Shown one piece after another: positions 8,602 through 14,610 of a stretch of DNA of 14,610 bases. Position numbers and translations under genes: made by a program. The notes under the pieces are model-generated. The model was not told where the DNA came from, searched no databases, and saw nothing but the letters and a program-made list of their open reading frames with translations. Source of the DNA: an uncultured Duncaniella sp. (GTDB taxonomy: Bacteria > Bacteroidota > Bacteroidia > Bacteroidales > Muribaculaceae). The stretch's first letter is position 1; every line of letters starts with the position of its first letter. The DNA lies in assembly GCA_910588795.1 (NCBI GenBank), contig CAJURI010000057.1:1-14610 (forward strand), written 5' to 3'.

Positions 8602-8637
8602 GTGCTGCGCCGTGACGGCGAAGTCGCGGCGCAACAC
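8602..8637 (+). other. Intercistronic hairpin between susD and thioredoxin 2
   Basis: GTG-C-TGCGCCG (8602-8612) pairs with CGGCGCA-A-CAC (8627-8637) around a 14-base loop, with a single C/A mismatch. No T-tract follows, so it is not a standard intrinsic terminator. It fits an mRNA-stabilising or processing element that would keep susC-susD message in excess over the downstream thioredoxin gene. That role is inferred. Confidence 0.55.
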
Positions 8638-8651
8638 ATTAAGAATACGTT

Positions 8652-10076
8652 ATGTATAAATATCTTAACGGCTATGCAGCCTCACTGATGGCTGCATGCT
8701 TTTCGCTCGTGTCATGTGCGGGGGGAGACCGTGGTGCTGAACAGTCGTATGCCCCGACGTTCGCATGTGACTCGGCTGTGGTCAATGTCACTGTCGCGGA
8801 GTACGATTCTCTGAATAACGGTTATATCGAAGCGTTCACCTACACATACGATGACCTCGGTGAGATTGCTCCCACCAAGCTTGACAAGGATGGCAAGATT
8901 ACTTTGCGCTTTGCCATGCAGGGCGATATGTCGCTGTCCTTTAACAACGCTATGGGTGAGGAGCAATACGGAGTTGTGCGTATAGCTCCGGGTGAGGTGA
9001 CCGATGTCATCATTTACCCCGACTCCATTGTTACAAACGGCAGATTTGCCGATTTCAACCGTGTGCTGAGCAAGTACAAGGGTAAGTATGGGATGGATAT
9101 CATGACTGCCGATTATTTCCGTTACGATATGAGCGGAGATGAGTATACCGATGCCATAATCGCCAGATATGCCGAGCGTAAAGCTGCTATTGATGCCGAT
9201 AAGGACCTGTCGGAAGCTCAGCGTATCATAGAGAAGGCCGAGCTGGTCAACGGACTGTTGTCGCTCGCTTCCGACCGGAAATTTGCCGGACGCTGCAACT
9301 ATCTTAACCTCAATGGATATGAGGGAGGAATATGCGAGGATTCGATATCAACCGATATGTCTGAAGCCAATTATGCATCCGTGATAGCTGCGATTGACCC
9401 TGATGACTGCACGATGCTTATGAGTGCCAATCCCGGAGTGAGCACTTCGCTCGGAAGTGTGGACTGGAGCACGGCCGGTGCCGGCGGTACACTTCTCGGT
9501 GCGTTGTCCGACTATCGCAAGGCGGTCCGATTGGTCAACGAGGGGAAGGCTGACACCACATTGATGGAGAGCCTGAGGGCTTATCCCGACAGGTTCTTTG
9601 CCGATGCGTTGGAGAGTATCTCCGGTCAGGCCAAAAAGCGTTTTGATGATGCGGCTAAGATTGTATCGGATACTCCCGATGTGCCGGCCGAGGGCATTAT
9701 CGATGCAATTGCCGCGAAGTATCCCGGGAAAGTGGTTCTGATTGACTGCTGGGCCACATGGTGCGGCCCGTGCAAAGCCAGCATAGCTGTAAATGAGCCG
9801 TTGAAGGCCGATGTGCTGTCCGACCCCGATATAGTGTGGGTGTATGTGACTGACGAGTCTTCACCTGTCTCGGCTTACTACAAGATGATACCTGAAATAA
9901 AGGGTGAGCATTACCGTCTCACAGGTGAGCAGTCCAAGGTGATGTACGAGAAGTATGGCATTGACGGAATCCCGTTCTACTTCCTTGTTGACCGCAAGGG
10001 CACGGTGTCGTCCCGACCCGATTTCCGCGACCATGAGTTGCTCGTGAGCACAATTCTCGAGGAATTGAAGAAATAA
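8652..10076 (+). CDS. TlpA-type thioredoxin-fold lipoprotein (second copy)
   Basis: This 474-residue exported lipoprotein is a second thiol-disulfide oxidoreductase in the same unit. The signal peptide ends in LVSC, with the lipidated cysteine at residue 22. An N-terminal region of roughly 310 residues starts with beta-strand-like sequence and then becomes helical; I do not recognise a named domain in it. The thioredoxin domain covers about 335-474, with WCGPCK at 370-375 and GIP with the cis-proline at 441. Size and architecture match the first copy at 919-2355, but the sequences differ widely outside the active site, so this is not a recent duplicate. It follows susD after a 61-base gap containing a hairpin and ends just before a strong terminator. 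Such proteins accompany some SusC/SusD pairs in Bacteroidetes; the substrate is unknown. Confidence 0.92.
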   Translation: MYKYLNGYAASLMAACFSLVSCAGGDRGAEQSYAPTFACDSAVVNVTVAEYDSLNNGYIEAFTYTYDDLGEIAPTKLDKDGKITLRFAMQGDMSLSFNNAMGEEQYGVVRIAPGEVTDVIIYPDSIVTNGRFADFNRVLSKYKGKYGMDIMTADYFRYDMSGDEYTDAIIARYAERKAAIDADKDLSEAQRIIEKAELVNGLLSLASDRKFAGRCNYLNLNGYEGGICEDSISTDMSEANYASVIAAIDPDDCTMLMSANPGVSTSLGSVDWSTAGAGGTLLGALSDYRKAVRLVNEGKADTTLMESLRAYPDRFFADALESISGQAKKRFDDAAKIVSDTPDVPAEGIIDAIAAKYPGKVVLIDCWATWCGPCKASIAVNEPLKADVLSDPDIVWVYVTDESSPVSAYYKMIPEIKGEHYRLTGEQSKVMYEKYGIDGIPFYFLVDRKGTVSSRPDFRDHELLVSTILEELKK

Positions 10077-10114
10077 TCTGACTGGCAATATATAAGCTTT
10101 ATTTTCAAGAGGGT

Positions 10115-10164
10115 GAGGGCACTCCGGATCACGTGTGATTCGCGGTGCCCTCCCTGTAGTTTTT
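10115..10164 (+). terminator. Terminator of the SusC/SusD unit
   Basis: GAGGGCAC (10115-10122) pairs with GTGCCCTC (10145-10152). An inner stem CGGATCAC (10125-10132) pairs with GTGATTCG (10135-10142) around a two-base loop, with one G-T wobble. TTTTT follows at 10160-10164. It ends the plus-strand unit and lies between convergent genes, so the stem may also end the minus-strand cluster, though the T-run on that side is poorer. Confidence 0.8.
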
Positions 10165-10185
10165 CATCGTCCGGTCGGATGGCGG

Positions 10186-10776
10186 CTATTTGTCTCCGCC
10201 GTATTCGGCGAGATAGGCTTCGCATGCCTCGCACAGCTCGTTGTACCATGCTTCGCCGAAGCGGTCGGTGAGAGGCCCTTTAAGGAACTGGTACAGGCGT
10301 ATGCCGAGCTCTTTCCCTTTCTTTTCCGCTGCCTTGCATATGTTCCAGCGGTGATAGTTGACTGCGGTGAATGTAGGATATTCGGTGAGCCTTACAGGAT
10401 AGAGGGCGCATGATGAAGGCTTGCGGAATTTGCCGGTCTTACCTTCGTTGAAAGCGCATTCTATCGCGCACTGACACACTCCTCCCGGAGCGTAGCAGGT
10501 GTAGATGCAGTTGCGTCCGTCCACGATCTGTGTCACAAGATCTCCGTCCGGGTCAAGGTAGCTTGTTCCGGCTTCGGCTATGCGTGTTTTGGCCGATGGC
10601 AGCAGCTTGTCCTCGATGGCAGGGAGCAGACGGTCTATCTCGTCGCGCTCGGCAGCTGTGAGCGGTGCCCCGGCATCACCTTCAATGCAGCATTCGCCGA
10701 GACATGCGTCTATGTCGCAGCAAAAGAATTGTTCCGCAAGATCGAGCGAAACGAGTGTGTCCTGTATCTGTAGCAT
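10186..10776 (-). CDS. DUF3109 cysteine-rich protein
   Basis: This protein (196 residues from the chosen start) belongs to the DUF3109 family, which is widespread in Bacteroidetes and has no firm biochemical role. Its many cysteines suggest metal or iron-sulfur cluster binding. Visible family blocks are DTLVSLDL, then CCDIDACLGECCIEGDAGAP with five cysteines, NCIYTCYAPGGVCQCAIEC with five more, SSCALYPVR, VNYHRWNIC and YQFLKGPL. I chose the ATG at 10776 because family members usually begin a few residues before DTLVSLDL. In-frame ATGs at 10800 and 10824 would add 8 or 16 residues. No signal peptide or membrane helix is visible, so it is probably cytoplasmic. It is the last gene of the minus-strand cluster, close behind the T9SS plug gene. 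The family call is strong; the function is unknown. Confidence 0.9.
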   Translation of the reverse strand: MLQIQDTLVSLDLAEQFFCCDIDACLGECCIEGDAGAPLTAAERDEIDRLLPAIEDKLLPSAKTRIAEAGTSYLDPDGDLVTQIVDGRNCIYTCYAPGGVCQCAIECAFNEGKTGKFRKPSSCALYPVRLTEYPTFTAVNYHRWNICKAAEKKGKELGIRLYQFLKGPLTDRFGEAWYNELCEACEAYLAEYGGDK

Positions 10777-10837
10777 AATTTCTTCGGTTGTTTCTTCCAT
10801 GAGTCTGATTGTTGAGTGAGGCATTCACTTTTAGGTG

Positions 10838-12103
10838 TCACATGCCTGATGTTACGCTTGTGACACCTACAAGACGGTCAAACCGTGAGCCTTTCGGCCG
10901 ATGGTACACTCTTATGGTGTATTCGTTGGTTGTCTGATATCTGTCTCCTTCTATCCGGGCTGTCTCTCCCTTAAGCCTGTCGGCGGGAACTGCAAGATAC
11001 TGATAGTTGTAGGCACCCTGTTTGAGCAGCAGTGACTGTTCGTAGCATCCCGATGCGTGATTGTAGATCATCCTCGATGACGGTCCGAACTCTCGTGAGG
11101 TGAGATCTCCGTCAATGAAAATATCATATCCGGCAAGCGGCGGCATTTCGAGGGTAAAATGAGTGAGAATGTAATCTGCTCCGGTGTCGGGTTGATCGGT
11201 ATCCGTGCTTCTCACGAGGAAGCGTCCGTGCTGCGTGCGGTCATACAGATAGCTTGTGCTGTTGCGCGGCACGTCGGTGTAGAGCAAGGCATTGTACACC
11301 GGAGTGTCGTGATCTATATGGCTGACTCCTATGCCCGGATAATTGACCGATGATATGTCAAACCGCCTGTATTCATTGCCGGCAGGGAATATGAGTCTGC
11401 GGTCATGCTCGTAGATCAGCATGTTGCCGGCGATGCGTTGCGGAGCGGTCAACGTGGCTTCGTTGTCCGTGCGCCCGTTTTGTGTTACCACTATTTTTAT
11501 GTCGTTGAACGGATCCTCTACTCCCAGATGCCGCGTGTCGACAGTGAGGTCTATTTGCTGGTGTCGGCCGTTGCTGTCAATGTCAGTGCGTGAGCTTGCT
11601 GAGGCTGTGACCTGTGCGGAAAAATCTGAGACACCGAAACGGGCCTGCACCAGTTTGTCGTCAGGGTCACGCTCGTCATAGACTCTGAGCAGGTAATTGC
11701 CGGGCTGTGTGATGCGTATGTGTTCGTTTGGGACGGTTATGGCATAATGTACGTAGTGTACCACGGTGGCCTGTGAGTATTCAAAATTGTCGACGGTCCC
11801 TTCATTGAAACTGTCGAGAAATTCCGAGTCAACAAGACCTTCAGGTTTCCATTCCGAATCACAGTGTGTGAGTGAATATCGCAGGTAGCGGTGTTCCTCG
11901 GCCAGCTCGTCAAATGATATCACTATCCTCTCGTTTTCGTTTTTGATATTTATCACCGGAGGCGCGTACATGTCGCCGGCATAGCTTACCGTCAGCGATT
12001 TGAACGACGGGGCTATGCATCTCTGGCGAGTGTCGGTCCCTTCGCATGAAGCATATGGAAGGGTGACGGCTATTAGTGATATCAGAACGATGAGCCTGTG
12101 CAT
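10838..12103 (-). CDS. T9SS plug protein / DUF5103 family
   Basis: This 421-residue exported protein resembles the DUF5103 family, now known as the plug of the type IX secretion translocon. In systems studied elsewhere the plug closes the large SprA barrel when no substrate is bound. A signal peptide occupies about residues 1-19. The following YASC could be a weak lipobox or a plain signal-peptidase I site. Beta-rich segments such as NENERIVISFDELAEEHRYL and RYSLTHCDSEWKPEGL mark the N-terminal domain. A second half after about residue 160 carries the segment HFTLEMPPLAGYDIFIDGDL. Its ATG shares one base with the stop of the C_GCAxxG gene (TAATG), suggesting translational coupling. No other T9SS component is in the window, so activity of that system here is not shown. 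I identified it by recall of family sequence features. Confidence 0.82.
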   Translation of the reverse strand: MHRLIVLISLIAVTLPYASCEGTDTRQRCIAPSFKSLTVSYAGDMYAPPVINIKNENERIVISFDELAEEHRYLRYSLTHCDSEWKPEGLVDSEFLDSFNEGTVDNFEYSQATVVHYVHYAITVPNEHIRITQPGNYLLRVYDERDPDDKLVQARFGVSDFSAQVTASASSRTDIDSNGRHQQIDLTVDTRHLGVEDPFNDIKIVVTQNGRTDNEATLTAPQRIAGNMLIYEHDRRLIFPAGNEYRRFDISSVNYPGIGVSHIDHDTPVYNALLYTDVPRNSTSYLYDRTQHGRFLVRSTDTDQPDTGADYILTHFTLEMPPLAGYDIFIDGDLTSREFGPSSRMIYNHASGCYEQSLLLKQGAYNYQYLAVPADRLKGETARIEGDRYQTTNEYTIRVYHRPKGSRFDRLVGVTSVTSGM

Positions 12104-12507
12104 TACATGTCGGCTGATTTTGCAAGGCGGTTGTGGAGCATAGTGACGGCATCTGTTATCAGTTCAAGGCACGGTTTGCGGCCCGGTCCTTTGAGGTCAC
12201 GGCACAGGCGTGCTCCTTCAAGCTGTTCAAATTCTGCCATGGCCTCGCGTATTTCGCGGTAAAGGTCCGGTCGGGTCACACCTTCGCGGACAATGCCGAG
12301 TATCATCACGGATCCTGATATGGCTCCGCATATCTCGCCGGAAGCACCTATTCCTGATCCGAATCCGCTGGCGGCGCGGGCAAGCATGGAGGTGTCGCCA
12401 TCGGGCATCACATCGTCAAAAGAGAGTAGGACGCATTGGGCGCAGTTGTAACCGGCGGCGCGGAGTTCGCGCGCTTTTGCAATACGTTCTTCGAGAGTAT
12501 GTTTCAT
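12103..12507 (-). CDS. C_GCAxxG_C_C family putative redox protein
   Basis: This 134-residue protein matches the C_GCAxxG_C_C family, proposed to be redox-active but without an established substrate. The ordered cysteines are visible: NCAQC at residues 21-25, the core CGAISG at 60-65 inside a glycine-rich stretch, C102 (LCRDLKG) and C113 (KPC). The glycine-rich SGFGSGIGASGEIC before the core is typical. It has no signal peptide; the segment GAISGSVMILGI is hydrophobic but short. It starts 30 bases after the ung stop and shares a base with the plug start, so it sits in the middle of a tight minus-strand unit. Relatives can occur near transporters or electron-transfer genes, which does not settle its role here. 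Confidence 0.88.
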   Translation of the reverse strand: MKHTLEERIAKARELRAAGYNCAQCVLLSFDDVMPDGDTSMLARAASGFGSGIGASGEICGAISGSVMILGIVREGVTRPDLYREIREAMAEFEQLEGARLCRDLKGPGRKPCLELITDAVTMLHNRLAKSADM

Positions 12508-12537
12508 GAGTTGTATGATATGTTACTGGTCGTTGTT

Positions 12538-13200
12538 TCACCACTCTATAGGAGTTTTGCCTAATGATCTCAGGTAAGCGTTCGCACGTGAGAATGGACG
12601 CGAACCGAAGAATCCTCTTGACGCGCTCAGTGGGGATGGATGAGGCGATTCTATCACGCAATGGCGTGAGCGGTCAATGAACGCCCCCTTGCGTTGGGCG
12701 TATGCTCCCCACAGGATGAACACAAGCCCATCGCGCTCTTCGGCGAGTTTTCTTACCGCCGCATCCGTGAATTCTTCCCACCCCTGATTTTGATGAGATC
12801 CGGCACTGCCGGCTCTCACCGTGAGCGTGGCGTTGAGCAGCAGCACTCCCTGCCGGGCCCATCGGCTCAAGTCGCCTGATGGGGGTGGCGTGATGCCGAG
12901 GTCGGTCTGAAGCTCTCGGTAGATGTTTTGCAGCGAACGTGGTATTTCGACTCCCGGATTTACCGAAAAGCTCAGTCCGTTGGCCTGTCCGAATCCGTGA
13001 TATGGGTCCTGTCCGAGTATAACTACCTTGACATCCTCGAACGGGCATGCGTCAAATGCGGCAAAAATTTTTCCGGCCGGCGGATATATGGTGGTTGTGG
13101 AGTATTCGCGTCTCACAAAGTCTGTGAGCCTTGCAAAATACTCTTTGTCCCACTCTGCAGCAAGCGCGTCGTGCCACGATGGTTCGATCCTCACGTTCAT
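12538..13200 (-). CDS. ung: Uracil-DNA glycosylase, family 1
   Basis: This 220-residue enzyme removes uracil from DNA, starting base-excision repair in the cytoplasm. The catalytic water-activating motif GQDPYHG lies at 63-69, with Asp65. The uracil-binding segment LLLNATLTV is at 120-128, with Asn123. The DNA-intercalation loop HPSPLSA is at 187-193, with His187. Length is normal and no residue is missing. The ATG at 13200 is a few bases upstream of the first conserved tryptophan-containing segment and 20 bases after a promoter -7 element. It is the first gene of the cluster running through the C_GCAxxG, plug and DUF3109 genes. The shared transcription is inferred from the short gaps. Confidence 0.98.
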   Translation of the reverse strand: MNVRIEPSWHDALAAEWDKEYFARLTDFVRREYSTTTIYPPAGKIFAAFDACPFEDVKVVILGQDPYHGFGQANGLSFSVNPGVEIPRSLQNIYRELQTDLGITPPPSGDLSRWARQGVLLLNATLTVRAGSAGSHQNQGWEEFTDAAVRKLAEERDGLVFILWGAYAQRKGAFIDRSRHCVIESPHPSPLSASRGFFGSRPFSRANAYLRSLGKTPIEW

Positions 13201-13215
13201 AATCAGTATATTTTT

Positions 13216-13247
13216 CTTGCAAAAGTACTAAAAAAATCATAACTTTG
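13216..13247 (+). promoter_or_regulatory. Promoter of tRNA-Arg
   Basis: CTTG at 13216-13219 is a near match to the -33 TTTG. After a 20-base spacer, TAACTTTG at 13240-13247 is an exact TAnnTTTG -7 element. Transcription would begin roughly 55-60 bases before the mature tRNA at 13311. Confidence 0.6.
13220..13227 (-). promoter_or_regulatory. -7 promoter element of the ung cluster
   Basis: Minus-strand 13227-13220 reads TACTTTTG followed by C, an exact TAnnTTTG. It lies 19 bases before the ung ATG, so the leader would be very short. A TTTG at 13258-13255 is about 27 bases away, longer than usual for a -33 element. The site overlaps the spacer of the opposing tRNA promoter. Confidence 0.55.
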
Positions 13248-13310
13248 CACCTGTCAAACGCCACATATGCTTCTTTAGCATCATGACGTGCGACACACGT
13301 TCCGCATTAT

Positions 13311-13385
13311 GTTCCCGTAGTTCAATGGATAGAATATCGGATTCCGGTTCCGACGATTAGGGTTCGACTCCCTACGGGAATACCA
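13311..13385 (+). tRNA. tRNA-Arg (anticodon CCG)
   Basis: The cloverleaf folds fully. The acceptor stem is GTTCCCG (13311-13317) with CGGGAAT (13375-13381), the first pair being G-T. The D arm is GTTC/GAAT. The anticodon stem TCGGA/TCCGA (13337-13341 and 13349-13353) encloses the loop TTCCGGT with anticodon CCG at 13344-13346, which reads CGG arginine codons. The variable loop has four bases. The T arm is TAGGG/CCCTA with loop TTCGACT. The discriminator base is A, and CCA (13383-13385) is encoded in the DNA. Confidence 0.97.
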
Positions 13386-13386
13386 T

Positions 13387-13428
13387 AAAATAAGAGCTGA
13401 GGCATCCTGTGTCGCAGCTCTTATTTTT
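13387..13428 (+). terminator. Terminator after tRNA-Arg
   Basis: AAAATAAGAGCTG (13387-13399) pairs perfectly with CAGCTCTTATTTT (13415-13427), giving a 13-pair stem whose 3' arm doubles as a U-tract. It begins right after the CCA of the tRNA. Because the 5' arm is A-rich, the minus-strand copy also ends in T residues, so it can serve the convergent pectinesterase transcript too. Confidence 0.85.
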
Positions 13429-13464
13429 AGAGGTTGTTATTGAGCAACCTCTTAGCTTTTTGTT
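13429..13464 (+). terminator. Second hairpin, back-up terminator
   Basis: AGAGGTTG (13429-13436) pairs with CAACCTCT (13445-13452) around an eight-base loop and is followed by a T-rich stretch near 13456-13464. It stands directly after the first terminator, between the convergent tRNA and pectinesterase genes. Confidence 0.55.
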
Positions 13465-13484
13465 TTGGTTTTTGTATATGTCGG

Positions 13485-14450
13485 TCAGGGGTTCCAGTGG
13501 AGTATGCGGGTGAAGAGTGAGTCAGGGCTGACAAGTGCGGCGGCCGATTCGGCAGTGAGTGTCCTGCGCCATTTCACACGTCCTGATTCGTCAGCTCCTG
13601 GGCCTGAGCACCGGTATTCGCCGTAACGGGCTGTAGTCTCATTGTCCGGGTCACCCCAATTGTGCCATCCTGCAGGATGAATCGCTGCGGGGAGTTCGCA
13701 TTCTATGAAATAAGTCGAAGCGTTCGGACGCCATGGCCTTCCGAGATACAGGGCGTCGACACCGGGAGCTGCCGTGACCTTGCACTTATGGAACACGTAT
13801 CCGGCGGGATTGGATGAGGATGTCGACGCGGCTGTGATATATGAGTTGATTTTGCCGTGAATGTGGCATCGGTTGAAGAGTGCTGTGGCGGCTCCGAATA
13901 TGAAGTCGGTGGTTCCCTCGATATAACACCCTTCGAAATACAGGCGTGACATCCTGCCTCCGGTGTATAGTGTGTCCTGATTGCCGAGGAAGCGGCAGTT
14001 GTAGAATTTTATGCAGTCGCCTGTGGTGAACATAGCCACGGCCTGTCCCACCGGACCGGCGGCGTTCTCTATGGTCAGATTCCTGAATGTTATGTTGTTC
14101 CCTTCCACCTTGAATGTATATGACCCTGAGGTCCCCATGTTGCGCAGGGAGGCGTAGTCGTCATATGTGATCACTGTGCTGTCGGCATCTTCCCCCTCTA
14201 TTATGAGATTCTGCACCGTGACATTCAATGTCAGCTTTTCGCGGTAGGTCCCTTTCTTTATGAATATTCTGGTCGTATAGTCCATGTCGCCACGCACTTT
14301 CTTTAAGGCCTCGCCTACGGTGGCGTAGTCTCCGGAGCCGTCTTTGGCTACAGTTATGGTATTGATCGCTTCAGCGTATGCTGATGCTATGGTTGCTGAC
14401 AGAAGCATGAGGAGCGATAATATCAGGCGTGGCATGGTGCGGTTGTTCAT
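13485..14450 (-). CDS. Pectinesterase (carbohydrate esterase family 8)
   Basis: This 321-residue exported enzyme should remove methyl esters from the galacturonate chain of pectin, opening it to lyases and hydrolases. A signal peptide covers about residues 1-25 (leucine-rich core ending near ASAYA). The family's right-handed beta-helix landmarks appear in order: GTYREKL at 67-73, GQAVA at 135-139 (Gln136), QDTLY at 158-162 (Asp159, acid/base), TDFIFG at 181-186 (Asp182, nucleophile) and LGRPW at 236-240 (Arg238). All catalytic residues are present and the length is usual for the single-domain form. An ATG five codons downstream (14435) could also be the start. No other pectin gene lies in the window; partners could be encoded beyond its right edge. 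Substrate specificity is inferred from the family. Confidence 0.95.
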   Translation of the reverse strand: MNNRTMPRLILSLLMLLSATIASAYAEAINTITVAKDGSGDYATVGEALKKVRGDMDYTTRIFIKKGTYREKLTLNVTVQNLIIEGEDADSTVITYDDYASLRNMGTSGSYTFKVEGNNITFRNLTIENAAGPVGQAVAMFTTGDCIKFYNCRFLGNQDTLYTGGRMSRLYFEGCYIEGTTDFIFGAATALFNRCHIHGKINSYITAASTSSSNPAGYVFHKCKVTAAPGVDALYLGRPWRPNASTYFIECELPAAIHPAGWHNWGDPDNETTARYGEYRCSGPGADESGRVKWRRTLTAESAAALVSPDSLFTRILHWNP

Positions 14451-14508
14451 GTGCTTATATTGAAACAGGTGGGATTTTATGATTGTGACGTGTTATTGTG
14501 ATGAAGCA

Positions 14509-14516
14509 CAAATGTA
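14509..14516 (-). promoter_or_regulatory. -7 promoter element of the pectinesterase gene
   Basis: Minus-strand 14516-14509 reads TACATTTG, an exact TAnnTTTG, about 59 bases before the ATG at 14450. No TTTG stands at the expected -33 position, so activation by a regulator would be plausible. Beyond it, to the window's right edge at 14610, I see AT-rich sequence and no gene. Confidence 0.45.
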
Positions 14517-14610
14517 TGAAAATTACTTAAAAACATATATTAAAAATCTATTAAAATGGGCTCAAGCCGAAATCTCGGTGCATTTGTTAAAAAGAGGAGA
14601 ATATAGTGTT

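Noticed and set aside
919..10076. The two thioredoxin lipoproteins as a recent tandem duplication
   Set aside because: They share architecture and the WCGPC motif, but the N-terminal regions and most of the thioredoxin domain differ strongly.
12928..13242. Plus-strand open frame opposite ung with CxxC-like pairs
   Set aside because: It is antisense to conserved Ung residues, and the cysteine pairs arise from the complementary codons.
13311..13484. tRNA 3' end as an integration site for a mobile element
   Set aside because: No integrase, no second copy of the tRNA end and no mobility gene is visible in the window; the repeats after it are terminator hairpins.
1..14610. CRISPR arrays, insertion sequences or phage genes
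   Set aside because: I found no regularly spaced repeats, no transposase or integrase motifs and no terminal inverted repeats with flanking duplications.

Overview
This window looks like chromosomal DNA from a Bacteroidales bacterium, probably a gut commensal; Muribaculaceae is my best guess, but the sequence alone does not prove it. The evidence is a SusC/SusD pair, a FecR anti-sigma factor with an ECF sigma factor, TlpA-type thioredoxin lipoproteins, a DUF3109 protein and a type IX secretion 'plug' protein. Promoter -7 elements match the Bacteroidetes TAnnTTTG form, and genes start behind A-rich leaders with no clear Shine-Dalgarno sequence.

Region 1 (about 1-10165) is a trans-envelope signalling and uptake locus. 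An ECF sigma factor is transcribed leftward from a -7 element at 743-750 and ends at a strong terminator hairpin (8-51). Divergent from it is a five-gene plus-strand unit: a thioredoxin-fold lipoprotein (919-2355), a FecR anti-sigma factor whose start overlaps the previous stop (2352-3518), a SusC-type TonB-dependent transporter with an N-terminal STN signalling domain (3567-7145), a SusD-type surface lipoprotein (7190-8590) and a second thioredoxin-fold lipoprotein (8652-10076). The unit closes with a near-perfect hairpin and T-tract. A plausible working model is that ligand binding by SusC/SusD is passed through the STN domain to FecR, which releases the sigma factor to raise expression of the unit. 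The locus has no glycosidase, lyase, sulfatase or peptidase. Its accessory genes are two different CxxC lipoproteins, so the substrate or signal may involve disulfide chemistry.

Region 2 (10186-13200, minus strand) is a compact housekeeping-like cluster: uracil-DNA glycosylase (ung), a C_GCAxxG_C_C redox-family protein, a T9SS plug/DUF5103 protein and a cysteine-rich DUF3109 protein. The C_GCAxxG and plug genes overlap by one base (TAATG). A -7 element sits just upstream of ung.

Region 3 (13201-13484) holds a plus-strand tRNA-Arg with anticodon CCG and encoded CCA. Its promoter region overlaps that of ung, and two hairpins follow it, the first a strong terminator.

Region 4 (13485-14610) holds an exported CE8 pectinesterase on the minus strand with its own leader and -7 element. 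I see no gene in the last 90 or so bases. I found no CRISPR array, insertion sequence, integrase or phage gene.
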